In this document: piece by piece, positions 10,901 to 21,499 of the stretch
Layout of the letters: every line of letters begins with the position of its first letter
How positions within the stretch are numbered: position 1 is the first letter of the stretch
NCBI GenBank assembly: GCA_963971225.1
Contig: OZ020267.1
Coordinates: forward strand, 49,609,993 to 49,673,992
Direction: 5' to 3'
DNA: 64,000 bases
From: Melieria omissa
Lineage: Eukaryota > Arthropoda > Insecta > Diptera > Ulidiidae
Program-made: the position numbers and the translations under genes
Notes under the pieces: model-generated
What the model was told of the DNA's origin: nothing
The model's input: the letters and a program-made list of their open reading frames with translations, nothing else
Databases searched by the model: none

Positions 10901-12149
10901 ATGTACACACAGTTAGTTTCGGATCCATATAAATAACTCATTTATTGTCATATAATCATATTCATTCATTCATATTCATATTTTCATCTGATCCGTATTA
11001 GTGAATGATTTATGTAAATCGTTGGCAGTCGCATTAGTTAATGCCATATATATATTCCTAAAGCATTTCTGAGCTCGATCGATCTGCAGTAGCTAAAGTA
11101 TTAACTGATGTCTCAGATTCAAGGATTCAGGTTGTCAGCATTCAGGTTAAAGTAATAGCAGTTGAAATTAGAGCCTTTCAAATTTCGAGGGACTGCAAAA
11201 GATTTAATTACTGACATTGAAAATCCATTGCGAGTAATTTCACTCACAATATTAGCTCAATCGGGAATCTTTAGCCATATGTACATAATTTGCACCCATG
11301 CAACAAGTAAACCCAAACTGTTATGTGTAGAGTATATACATTTTAAACAATCATTTCAGTATGCCTTCCGCTGTTGTGTACAAACATAAAACAAAACATA
11401 GAAAACAAAGTATTGTATCCATTTCATAAAGTTTGTATGTAAACATTAGGAACTGGTGTAAGCTATTTCTAATTGTTAAAACAAGATAAACTACTCTACA
11501 CTCATTCTTCTTATTTGAGTGTGAGGAAATGTGAAAATGTTGTTTGTTTTTAAACTTAAACCATTCACATTTGAATGCGATTGTATGCAGCTCATACAAA
11601 CTAGTGTGTAAATCGCCGAAATAATCATCAGCGTTTCCGTTGCAGATGAAAGCGATGGATGCGAACCGGTATGCCACCAAGAAGACAATTGCCCAGGGAA
11701 TGCTGGACATAGCGCTGCTGACCGCCAACGCCTCCCAGCTAAAATACATCCTGCAGGTGGGCGAACAGCATCAATTCTACAAGCTCATGTTGATTCTAAT
11801 CAGCCTGTCCATAGTGCTACAGGTAAATACCAAGTGCGACACCTCATACGATCATGCCCGCATGTGAATATGTATGTGCGAGTGTGTGCGTAGATAACGT
11901 GCGGATGTAAGCCAAGACCCCAACTAAACTTAATTACCCATACTTGTGCAGATCCTGTCCGGACTTCTCAGTCTCAGCTTGAGTCTGATGCGCGATTGTC
12001 GGATGAACCAACCAGAATTTCATCGCTCAGCCAATATTATTAACTACGTCCGCACCGGTTTTGCCTTTTTCACTACCATGATTAATCTTTTCATATCGGC
12101 CTTTGATTCGCGCTTACCTCCGTCCCAAGGAGAATATCTAAACAACTAG
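7957..12149 (+). CDS. Ninjurin-family membrane protein, isoform with terminal exon A
   Basis: Exons 7957-8007 (MAQIVASVNNMIGNDSE), 11646-11822 and 11952-12149 join in phase 0 to give 141 aa. Exon 2 carries the diagnostic ninjurin segment YATKKTIAQGMLDIALLTAN followed by an amphipathic region and the first half of TM1 (KLMLILISLSIVLQ). Exon A supplies the rest of TM1 (ILSGLLSLSLSL), a loop, TM2 (FAFFTTMINLFISAF) and the tail. Ninjurins are two-pass plasma-membrane proteins linked to adhesion and, in mammals (NINJ1), membrane rupture. The family call is firm; which fly paralogue (NijA, B or C) is unsettled. NijC is a candidate because I recall it mapping near Arp87C, but I am not sure. Intron 1 is 3.6 kb and holds one repeat element. 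AATAAA follows at 12176-12181. Confidence 0.9.
9926..10394. mobile_element. Inverted-repeat element in the ninjurin intron
   Basis: The ends read TAATGTCCGACCGAA and, inverted, TAGTGTCCGATCGAA. Both sub-ends carry related runs of TTCGG and GGCCGA words. It is about 470 bp with no transposase. The class is not assigned and the target duplication is unclear. Confidence 0.55.
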
Positions 12150-12175
12150 GCACACACATTCCTATGTTTACGATA

Positions 12176-12181
12176 AATAAA
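12176..12181 (+). terminator. Poly(A) signal after terminal exon A
   Basis: AATAAA 27 bp after the exon A stop, well before exon B, so exon A can end its own transcript. Confidence 0.6.
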
Positions 12182-12400
12182 TTCAATGATACATTTTAGC
12201 TATGTATGTAGTTATTAAATCAGGCAAGTAGAGAGATAATAGTTAGTTCTGGTTCAAGAAGTAATTATGCGACACGCTCTCCCTGAGACACCGCAGTCAA
12301 ATCCTTAGAAAGTTCTGCCGCTTGTTCATTCAATTTTTTTCTAACATATACTCTGCGATATTATTTCTAAAATTTCATTTCACATTTTCATCCCGCGCAG

Positions 12401-12604
12401 CTGTTGGTTGGCATTCTGTTTGTGATCATCGGCAGTCTGAACATCAACAATCAGAAGGATCAAACGGCTGCCATTATAGTCAACGATTTAATACTGGTTG
12501 TTGTTTTCGTGATATCCCTGGTGAACGTGATAATATCCGGGTTCGGCATCGAATACTCATCCCAGCCGCTTAGGCTCTTAGAGCACCACGCAAAGGAACC
12601 CTGA
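12401..12604 (+). CDS. Alternative terminal exon B of the ninjurin-type gene
   Basis: An acceptor CCCGCGCAG precedes 12401. The frame is in phase 0 with the donor at 11823 and codes 67 aa: LLVGILFVIIGSLNI completes TM1, then a loop, a second hydrophobic helix (LILVVVFVISLVNVIISGF) and a short tail, then TGA. Joined to the common exons it gives 143 aa with ninjurin topology. Its own AATAAA lies at 12694-12699. Its position after exon A and its poly(A) signal make it an alternative terminal exon rather than a downstream gene. Confidence 0.87.
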   Translation: MLVGILFVIIGSLNINNQKDQTAAIIVNDLILVVVFVISLVNVIISGFGIEYSSQPLRLLEHHAKEP

Positions 12605-12693
12605 ACTTGAGATCTACACATGTACCAAAAATCATTTATAGACTTAGATTGCTTATTGTTGTACTTGGTCGAATTCATACATAATATTCATTA

Positions 12694-12699
12694 AATAAA
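12694..12699 (+). terminator. Poly(A) signal after terminal exon B
   Basis: AATAAA 90 bp after the exon B stop and before the exon C acceptor. Confidence 0.6.
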
Positions 12700-12777
12700 T
12701 TGTACAATATACATTGGTTTTTGCCTACAAAGTGTTGATTGGTGCCTTTTCTCTCTTTTATTTCGTTTTCAACACAG

Positions 12778-12978
12778 ATCACCGCTGGAATTTTGTTGGT
12801 CATTTTGTCGTTAGTCAGTATTGCCAAGAGCAAATTCCAGCGATCCCTGGCAAATGCCCTCAACCATGTAGTTGACGGCGTCATATATCTTTCGGTGTTT
12901 TGCGACGTTATTAAAATGAATTTCGGCCTGGATCCAGCCATTCCCGATGTAGAATCCATTGAGAAGTTCAAAACGTAA
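12778..12978 (+). CDS. Alternative terminal exon C of the ninjurin-type gene
   Basis: An acceptor TTTTCAACACAG precedes 12778. Phase 0 with the common donor; codes 66 aa. ITAGILLVILSLVSI completes TM1, followed by a polar loop, a helix containing VVDGVIYLSVFCDVI and a tail ending SIEKFKT, then TAA. The joined product is 142 aa. Two AATAAA hexamers follow at 13015-13020 and 13032-13037. Confidence 0.87.
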   Translation: MTAGILLVILSLVSIAKSKFQRSLANALNHVVDGVIYLSVFCDVIKMNFGLDPAIPDVESIEKFKT

Positions 12979-13014
12979 TACGAAAGTGCAACTGAAATTA
13001 AGCTTAATTTTTGG

Positions 13015-13037
13015 AATAAATATATTTTTAAAATAAA
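13015..13037 (+). terminator. Poly(A) signals after terminal exon C
   Basis: Two AATAAA hexamers (13015-13020 and 13032-13037) shortly after the exon C stop codon. Confidence 0.6.
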
Positions 13038-13217
13038 GCATTATTTTTTTTTCTCCATGATTAAATCCTGACGTCCCAAGCCCTGCGTTTCTGCAAATGT
13101 TTCAATTTTACAATAAAGTCTTGCGCAGACACATACAACTTTGTCGCACCGACAAAATCTGTGAAAATGCGACACAGTGTTTTAAACAATGATAAACAAT
13201 GTTATCATTGGTTTTAA

Positions 13218-13831
13218 CATGATACAAAAAAGAGAGGTAGTTTCATTGTCAAAAACTTTGATTAAAAAGCCGTTTTTGAAGTTTGTTCTAATTGTCAATT
13301 TAAAAAAAAAAGTTGCCACTTTAAGGAAATATTGATACTGGGGATTTTAATTTTGATTAGGGAAAATTTTTTCAGGAAAATGTTTTTGTCTTTCTGTTAG
13401 CAAGCACTCTTGTTGAGCGTACCCATGTGCAAACGTGCTGTAACGAGAGCGTGCTAAATTCCAAACTAAATTTAAACAGATTTATTGCAACTTTGGTGCA
13501 ATTATTTATTGCAAGTTTTTATTGATTTTATGTTATAGGTTTTTTCATTTTTTTTTGTTACATTCATAATTTTGTTCGTTTTTAAATTTCTGTTTAAATA
13601 TCTAATTCTAAAAAAGGTTCTACCTAAAAAAAACCGTTTTATAACATATTCTTCCAAACGCCCTACGTATTTTTGTTTTTCAAACGTCAAAAAAAAAATG
13701 GATTTTAAATATTTTGTTTCGAAAAGTGGTAGCGCATTTTTAAAGAAGAACGTCAAAAACGGCTTTTATGTCAGATGCTCAATATGGCTACAGAGAAGAA
13801 GAAGTGGAACTACCTCTCTTTTTGTATCATG
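13218..13831. mobile_element. P-superfamily-like MITE
   Basis: Inverted ends CATGATACAAAAA plus GAGAGGTAGTT are flanked by a perfect 8-bp duplication GGTTTTAA (13210-13217 and 13832-13839). A terminal CATGAT and an 8-bp target site are both features of P elements (the Drosophila P terminus begins CATGATGAAATAAC). There is no transposase; hAT is the other superfamily with 8-bp sites but typically begins CAG. Confidence 0.72.
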
Positions 13832-13839
13832 GGTTTTAA

Positions 13840-15375
13840 ATAAGGTGCGCACATGATATAATTAACAACGGCCCAAGAACAGGGTGGTTCGCTGCAGCTT
13901 AAATTTAGCACCAAAAAGAAGATCGCCAGGGTATGACAAGTATCAATAAGTTCAGTTTTGAAACCGAAAGTGTTTTAACAATATAGATTTTAATTTAAGT
14001 TGCAGTTAGTTTTAACAATGCATATGCCCCTTTTTATATATCATAGTTGAAATTGATACTTTAAATAGAAAATTGCTCACAATATTTCAATATTACACAA
14101 TATTATATTATTTTGCTGAAGAGACTGAAAAACCTTACTACGAACTCCCACTTGGAAAATCCAACCATGCTCTTTGAGGGACGCAAATCGTAAATCCGTT
14201 GGTACAATTGGTCTCCGTAAACAAAAAATTTTGGAAAAGGCTCTTCGTACTTAATTTACATTGTTTATTGTACCATGGTTATTTTGCTTCATTCTCAGAA
14301 AAAGACACAGTGTTGCATCTTGAGAGATCTTATTCGGCCTCAAGTCTCTTCACAAATCCTAACTTTACAGATAAAATTTGTTTGCATCTAATGCTTCAGC
14401 AACATTTTTGCACTTCTAGTCGAGACACCCTCCCTAGCAGTTCTTTCATTTTGCTGTCATTCGTAAACTTTAAATTGACAGCACTAACAACCCTCACTTT
14501 GTGAGGCTTGGCATCACTGCAGTGTGCTCTAACCTCACAAATGTTGCTCGAAGCAGAGAAGGCAATAGTAGAAAGTTGAAGGAGAATCGAAAAAAGTCGC
14601 GTTGGTGCAGTCACTCTTGTGCAAATGATCAAATAATTTTGTTAGTTTATGTTTTAAATTAAGCGCAAAGAGATTCCGTTCCCTTAGAATTAGTCAATTC
14701 ATCGAAATCATATCAATAAAAACGTCCAGCAACAGCAGCGACACTAACACCAACAACAAAATACCTACGGACTTTGCAGTACAGCGATGAGCAACAACAA
14801 GAAAAAAACTACGTAAAGAAAATACCAAAATTCCGAGAAAACGCGAAAATACACAAAATTGTTTGTTATACCGACTGTATATTGCCAATGCTAAGTGAGA
14901 CCGTGAGTGGAACGCCTCTGATTTACGGCCGGAGCATCAAGAGCAGAATGAGTTGAGATGCAATCGTGTGTTCCCTGTGGAGCCTCAAACCTCCATTAGG
15001 AGTAGTCGCCGAAAAATTGAAAATTATAAACGAGGCAGTGGTGAGACTGCTGCCAATCGTAATTCATTGCCGTCAGTCCACCACTTAACCTTTGTTATTG
15101 TATTGAAAGTCCGTACCGCATCGGATGCGGACGCACCACCCACTCATTAGCCGTCGTGCTGTGGGTCGCCGCTTAGCAGGTGCTGCCGCACCCCCTAACC
15201 GGTGCACTTGCCGCAGCCCCGTTTCAGCGTCGCGTGCCTATGAACGACAGCGCGCACCGTTTGTTGAGTTTGTTCGAAAAGCCTTGTTCGTTATAAGTTT
15301 TTACTCGTGTTGATTTTGTGCAATTCCTGTTGAGAGATCAAAACCCTTCTTGTTAACCCGAGCAAAATAATCAAA
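13840..15375 (+). other. Intergenic DNA and probable 5' leader of the next exon
   Basis: No gene was recognised from 13840 to about 14640. From about 14640 the sequence becomes richer in CA and CAG words and GC, consistent with a fly 5' leader running to the ATG at 15376, but no transcription start could be placed. Confidence 0.35.
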
Positions 15376-15594
15376 ATGAGAAAATCCTCAAAGAAACCAG
15401 CCACAGAAGCAGTAACAGCAATTCGTTCACACCCGTCCACACCCGCCTCGTCCGCTGAATTGAAACCGCTTTCTGTCAGTCGCGCGACCACCGAAAGCAA
15501 TGGCAAAAGAAACAACACGCAGGTACTTGTAATTGTCGTGAAATTAATCTATTATACTAACTTTTGAATATTCGTTAGGCGCACCTGCCACAAG
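15376..15594 (+). CDS. First coding exon plus candidate microexon of an unidentified gene (partial)
   Basis: The ATG at 15376 has a good context (ATCAAAATG) and opens 49 codons of a Ser/Thr/Pro/Lys-rich N terminus (MRKSSKKPATEAVTAI...), ending at a CAG|GTACTTG donor (15522/15523). After a 56-bp intron, TTCGTTAG precedes a 16-bp candidate microexon (15579-15594, frame AHLPQ) ending in CAAG|GTAATG. I do not recognise the protein. The remainder must lie downstream on the plus strand beyond the repeat desert, or outside the window. An alternative 5' exon of Axin is possible but unproven. Confidence 0.45.
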
Positions 15595-15599
15595 GTAAT

Positions 15600-16016
15600 G
15601 AGCAGTCAGCCTCCAGCAATTAATATTTTCAAATAGAGAATCCGAACTTTTCTTAATGGACACCTCTTGATACTGAGTACTGATACAAGTCGCTATAGAT
15701 ATTACACACCTCGACGGACTTATCTGGTAGCAAACTTGTTCATCAGTTTGCCATTTCTTTAATAACTTCCAATTGAAATATAAGTTGCAGTCTTACTTGA
15801 AAAGCTTAAAGGGTGGAAAACTTGCTGAGCTGGGATTTTTGTGATTTCAAAAAAGGCACGAAGACTAACATGTTTAAATTTTGTACTTATCTTACAAATA
15901 CTCATTCAACATTTAACAGTTCAATCAGTAAGACTCATTAAGAAAAGCTAGTTACTGCCCATTGTTAGGAATTGAATTTCGATTTTATTTTAATTATTCA
16001 GTCCAATCAAATTATA
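15600..16016. other. Non-coding DNA, nothing recognised
   Basis: Probably intronic to the gene starting at 15376. No feature is visible. Confidence 0.4.
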
Positions 16017-16979
16017 GGGGAATTCTTTGTAAGGTGCCACCCCATAGCTTTTTTGCGCATAATTCGTTAGAAATTTAACGTATCGCCAATTTTAATATAA
16101 CGTTCGAAAGAGGGTTAAAGGGGCTATGATCCAAGGTAACACTTCAATTGAATTTTTCGTAATTACGAATTTTACAGCCAATTTCCCAAAGTGTTCAAAA
16201 TCGACACCCTAAAATTTTTTAATGTAAAGTGCCACCCCCTAAAAAAACCGCTAAAAACGTAAAAATCTCAAGCAAAAATGAATGATTTAGAAAATTTACG
16301 AAAGATTATTGAATTTAATTTGAATTGAATAGAAAATGACCGGAAGCCAAATGGAAATTGAATGGTAACGAATAAAACGAATAATTGTATGGAAATTGAT
16401 AAACAAAACTGAACTAATTTATTCCTCATGATAAGATTAGAGAAAAATAGATAATTAATACTAAGATAATTAGACTAAGAACACTTTAAATTCATTGTAA
16501 TGACGATTCCGAGCAATAAAAAGTCATTATACCGATATAGGACCACAAAACAATGAAAAAAGGGGGGTGGCACCTTACAAAGAAAAAAAGGTGGCACTTT
16601 ACATTTTTATGGTATTTTGGAAATCATTGTATAAATTTGTTCCTTTTACGATATGCTCAGATATCATTTCGGATTATGAAAAACCATTAAAAATTAAGTC
16701 CAACACTGATATTTACCTTAGTTTTTTATAAGTTTTTGGTTACTTTTTCACCGCAAGAAAAACCTTCAGTTTTAATTTTTGTTTTTTCTTAACCAAATTT
16801 GACACTTTTATTTACCCAGACCGTACCATTGCGTATGTTCCCACAAAAACCACATTAGAATTGATGTTGACATATATACCTTAAATGACAATAGGAATTT
16901 TTGTTCTTGGATTACTGGAACATCGAAATCGAGCAGGGGTGGCACCTTACAAAGAGTGGCACCTTACAAAGAATTCCCC
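16017..16979. mobile_element. 963-bp MITE with repeated GTAAGGTGCCAC words
   Basis: The inverted ends GGGGAATTCTTTGTAAGG are flanked by TA on both sides (16015-16016, 16980-16981). The 12-bp word GTAAGGTGCCAC or a one-base variant occurs six times: plus orientation at 16029 and 16224, inverted at 16567, 16591, 16939 and 16956. This pattern of subterminal repeats is what transposase binding sites look like. TA duplication suggests the Tc1/mariner group (inference); no transposase is present. Confidence 0.78.
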
Positions 16980-17522
16980 TACTAGTTTATCGAGATTTGT
17001 GCCACTCCAACGTGCACAGCTAGGAACTCAGGTATATTTCACCAAACACGCACATTAGCGTTTACAGAACTGAGCAGAACAGTCTTTTACATTGACAGTT
17101 ATAACAAATCCAAAAGCTTACAAGAATAAACTTTAACCAGACCAGCACGTAAATTGCCCGGTGTCTTCATCAATCTCTGTGTTTGTCTCGTTTCAGATTG
17201 TCAACACAATTTATTAAAATTGCGTGATAATTTGCAGGAAGTGTATGCTGACAGAGCACAACCATTGTGTTCACACAGACTACCGCTGGAATACGTTTTG
17301 ATACCAACAAATATTGCACATTGAAATTCGCAACGTGAATATTTCGTTCTGTGGCAATCGTGACAGAATTTAAGGAAATACCGTTTGAACATTGGTAATC
17401 GTCTGAAGCAACAGTCGAATCTGATACGTTAGCTGTCCCATTAAGTTTGGAATTGTTTGGTGTTCTCCATTTTTTGTTCTTATGGTAAGTGTGCGCGAAG
17501 CTGCGAGCATCACAGTCGAATT

Positions 17523-17786
17523 ATGCAATTTTTGTATGTATTTGTGCATCAGTCTGACAAAGTACGAGTATGTGCACAATTCAATAAAAATGCCAATCCA
17601 TTTGATTGTGACTGCCTTTATTCAGTGAAGCAATGCGAGCCTAGTGGTATGGCGTTTGGTGTCGCAAATCGAAACAGCCGAAACGGAAATATTCACTCGT
17701 GTGCAAAATATGAAAGTTTCTGTTTCGAATTCATGCGTGTGGATTGCACCCAGAATATGACATATGTAGGTACGGGAGATACGTAA
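17523..17786 (+). CDS. Possible small Cys-rich (Kazal/Vasotab-like) protein
   Basis: An 87-codon frame from ATG to TAA with seven cysteines. Spacing C29-x-C31-x6-C38, then C60-x6-C67-x7-C75, followed by NMTYVGTGD, resembles divergent fly Kazal-type modules such as the Vasotab group, but the usual last cysteine after GD is replaced by Thr. There is no convincing signal peptide at this start; a CATCAG acceptor-like site before SDKVRV suggests the secretion signal may be on an upstream exon I could not identify. It could also be a pseudogene. Confidence 0.3.
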   Translation: MQFLYVFVHQSDKVRVCAQFNKNANPFDCDCLYSVKQCEPSGMAFGVANRNSRNGNIHSCAKYESFCFEFMRVDCTQNMTYVGTGDT

Positions 17787-18189
17787 AAACATTGGTATTA
17801 AAATTGAAAGAAGTTTGTCTACACATATGATGCTTTGATTTTGGAGCTAAAGTTTGAGGTACATTTCATAAATGTATGTAAGAAAATATACAACGATGAA
17901 TCGATAGGACTCCTGTTTGAAACTTTTGTTTTGCGTTGCTACACGTACTTGGGATTACTATTGTGAGCTCTTATTGAATTAACGGCATCGAAATTACAGA
18001 TGTGTTCGGAGTTAGGTTGAAATTTTTGGGTAAGAAAATGAGCAAAATTGAAAGACAAATTTATTATCTACTAAGCCCTTTATCGCGTTTACTTATAACT
18101 GAGATTATAAGATTAAATTGTTCCCTATTATTTTGTCAATCTAAAAGCAATACAATGCTCTTAAAGGTATAAAGGTATCCTTAAATGTT
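17787..18189. other. Non-coding DNA, nothing recognised
   Basis: AT-rich sequence between the small Cys-rich frame and a retrotransposon 3' end. Confidence 0.4.
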
Positions 18190-18194
18190 GGTCT

Positions 18195-20060
18195 TAGGTA
18201 GGTAGGTAGGTAGATGTGGCGGCTCTCAGAACGAGAGCGCACTTAGGCCAAAATTAGGACCATTGTGATGCCACTGGATCGCTGTCCCCTTCATGTTAGG
18301 TCTCAAACCATCCAGAACAGTTAATGAAGCATATTAGGCCCTTAGTGTCGACGTCTGATATATCGGCCAGGTTGGCGATATGGTGTAAACCTAAGTGTTT
18401 TTGCGAGTCCTGCAAAGAGCAAGTCAGGTGCAAAGTAAGTGTAGAATGGTTTCTTCCTCTTCTACGTCTCTTCAGCTTCGGTAGAAATCGTTAGCTAGAT
18501 GGCACAGCCCTAGTCTTCTGGCGTGGCCACCAAGGCCTTTTTGAGGTTAAGCAGACTTCTGCTGCGCTTCCAGTCCGAATCTGGCCAGATTTGTTGCGCT
18601 GTCTTGCCTGTTTCAAAAGGCCGCCCAGGTGGTGTTGGCGGCTTAATCACGACTTCCTCTATCGCGAGCATGCAAGTACTCAGCGGGACACCCAAGCCAT
18701 CGAGGTCTGAGAATAGCTCTTTAGTTGTACCTAGTCTGGCCAGTTCGTCCATCCTACAGTGTCCCGGGATGTCTCTGTAAACTGGAACCCATAATAGGTT
18801 ATGTTACGCTGCTCAGCAATCTCGTCAAAATATCTGCGGCAGCTTATCACTGTTTTTGATGTTAAAACAAGGCCTGACGTGAGCTACTTATTAATGGTGT
18901 TGAGCCGTCCGAACTTCTGGTTGAATAGAAGTTGAGAAGAGTAATCGAGTTCTCTTGTTTGTCCTAAGAGAGAGAGTATCCTATTTTGACCCGTATTTGA
19001 TTTCGTCTAATGGCCGGAGGCCCGTAGTCTTTGGCTTGTAATTGCCGCCGATTTTTTGCAATATAGATCTAGTGGGATGAGGTGAAGTAAAGCTTCTAAG
19101 GCTGAGGTTGGGGTAGTTCTAAAAGCACCTGAGATAATGACAGAGGCGGTGAACTTTTTGAAGGTGTTGGAGAAATGTGAATTTTTCTATAGCGTCCCAC
19201 CAACCAAACACCCATACGTTAGGATGGGCCTTACTACGGCGGTATGGACTCAGTGTGTTAGGTTTGGTCCTAGACCCAGGTTTTCTCCAGTGCCTTCTTG
19301 CAGGTGTATAAGACAACCCTTGCCTTTTCGACCCTATGGAGGCTGTTAGGTTTCCAGCTTAATTTCTTGTCAAGACTGACTCCTAAGATCCAGTGGTCTT
19401 TCCAATATTTTTTCATAGAAATAAGGAAAGACTTATGGGTCTAAAATCCTTGAGGCTAGTGTGAGAGTTATTGCCCTCCTTCGGGATGAATACCACCCGT
19501 ACTCTGCGCCAGTTTGCTAGAATGTAGTTTAAGGTAATACTGGCGGAGAAAATAAATTGAGGAGCGTAAAGGTTGAAGGTCGTGCCTTTTGTAGCTGTGC
19601 TGGGAATATGCCATCTGGTCGTGGTGATAAAAATGGAAAGAAGCCTGCAATAGCCCATTTGATTTTATCCTCCGATATGAGGTTCTCTACATTAGCGACC
19701 CTGTTCGTGTCTATCTGGTCTCCTGCCAGCGAGTTGAGGCTGGTAGGAATGTGAGTAATTGTGAAAAGCTCAAGTGCTTCAGCTTCTGAAGGTGTCCAAG
19801 AGCCATCTGGTTTTTGTGAAGCGCATGAAGTTGGAATGTCTTAGTAAAACAACATCTATGACTACCGCAAGATCTGGTTCCGAATCCATCAAAACAAACG
19901 TGTTTCCCAAGATTTGGAGGAAAGCCTAGAATATAACTGTCGCTGAAGACCAGGATGTGTCTTCTTGCTCTCTTGGACACAGCATTTGTAAATTTTTTTT
20001 CAGAGGTAAAGCAAAAAAGAATCACCCCAACGTAGCATGCCTGATCCTTACTAGCTAAAA
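18195..20060 (-). mobile_element. Decayed non-LTR retrotransposon (Loa/jockey-like), minus strand
   Basis: Read on the minus strand it shows, in order: a reverse transcriptase start (GPDGIFPAQLQ-type words near 19650, then WRRVRVVFIPKEGNNSHTSL and KDFRPISLS near 19500), the RT end (FLQHLQKVHRLCHYLRC near 19150, HLIPLDLYCKK near 19070), an RNase H end (DELARLGTTKE, 18752-18720) and a 3' tail of ACCT repeats at 18215-18196. RT is too short between the motifs, so it has an internal deletion as well as many stops. A second 3' end of the same type lies at 36446. Confidence 0.85.
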
Positions 20061-21011
20061 ATCCGTGGAATCGCCTCCCGACATTTCACAACAAAGATTA
20101 TGTTGGTCTTAGCTAGATTTTAATGAAGTATTCGCGCCTATGCCCGCCACTGTCATTCACACAGTCGTTGTTTCGTCATGATTTCTACTGCGAAATGGTC
20201 GATTGCTGTCCAGTTCACCTTTGCTTCCAACATCTTATGAATTAGCTTCTGTACTGTTGTGTTGGCATCACCGCAAATTGATCTACCAGTAAAGGATTTA
20301 ATCGCAATTCAAAGAGTTTCTTTGCGGTTAGGAGTTTGTACCATCGCGAGCTTTGAGCAGAATTGGCTGCTTTACACTTAAGTGAAACATAAAATTAATT
20401 GATTAAACCGCTAACCCTCGAATTTTTTCATTTTATTTGGACAACTAAATTCTCCACTCAAAGAGGCTCTAAGGTTGCAAATCGTGAGTTGGATCTATTT
20501 TGTAGTAATTTATACGTCAAATTTGTGGAGTCCAAATTCAAAATTGTTTCATGCTGTTTTAATAAATGAGCTTCTTTTAAAAAAGTTTTATGAAAGTTAT
20601 AGCATCAGCTGTTGTCATGTCTCTTTGCGCATTTCCTACTATTTAGCCTTTTGAAAAGACCGTCGTGCAACCAAACTCATTGATAAAAAAATATGTTAAA
20701 AACCAACAATGAAAATGTTGAGGCAACTTTCATATTTACTGAGTCAAATGCTTAAATAATGAAATTGTTGGCCTTATCAAATTGATTCACTTTAACAGAT
20801 ACATATTGAATAATTGTTAAAAGTACACTCCAACCTAACTTAACCTAAAATATTTCTGATTTTCTAAAATTTATTAAAGTTTCTTTAGTATATAAGTTGT
20901 AAAACAAATTCATTGCCATTATTATCACCAAACAATTTATCATTGTCACCACGTTGGTAGCTATTTTTCGTTAAGCCAAGTTTCATGCCAAAACAACCTT
21001 TCCCATATAGC
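20061..21011. other. Non-coding DNA, nothing firm
   Basis: 20100-20340 may hold more decayed retrotransposon sequence on the minus strand; the rest is AT-rich and unassigned. Confidence 0.35.
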
Positions 21012-21015
21012 TTAA

Positions 21016-21252
21016 CCCTTTCGGGACGGAGTTTATTTTTGAAATCCAAAATACTCTCAGTAGAAATGTTCTCATGCCATGAATGTTGGGGTTAGAAAAC
21101 TATATTGGATGCTCACAAATTCTGAAATCATCCTTTTATGCGGGAACACCGAAATCGAAAAAATATTTCGCGTGGGTTGTAAGATTTGAATAATTTTTTT
21201 GAGAGGCATTAAAAACTTGCTGGGACGTATTATCCCAGTAGTCCCGAAAGGG
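21016..21252. mobile_element. TTAA-flanked piggyBac-like MITE (CCCTTTCGGGAC ends)
   Basis: Inverted ends CCCTTTCGGGAC and GTCCCGAAAGGG are flanked by TTAA at 21012-21015 and 21253-21256; 237 bp, no coding capacity. Confidence 0.8.
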
Positions 21253-21499
21253 TTAAATGTACTGTATGCAATTTTTAATAATGATTAGCTCTGAGCCCAA
21301 TCATGTCTTCCAGATAAAAAACCGTTTTTATATGTAAGTTACTCAAAATAATGAATTTAACCCTTTTAGTGCCGGAGGCCAATATAGCGGCTCTTGCTGC
21401 ACTAGCGAGAAGTGCCAGAGCCGATATATCGGCCCGCGCCTTGTAGCGCTTTACTATTCGCATTGTGGGAGAACTCTACCTCAAAATAAAATTGTATTA

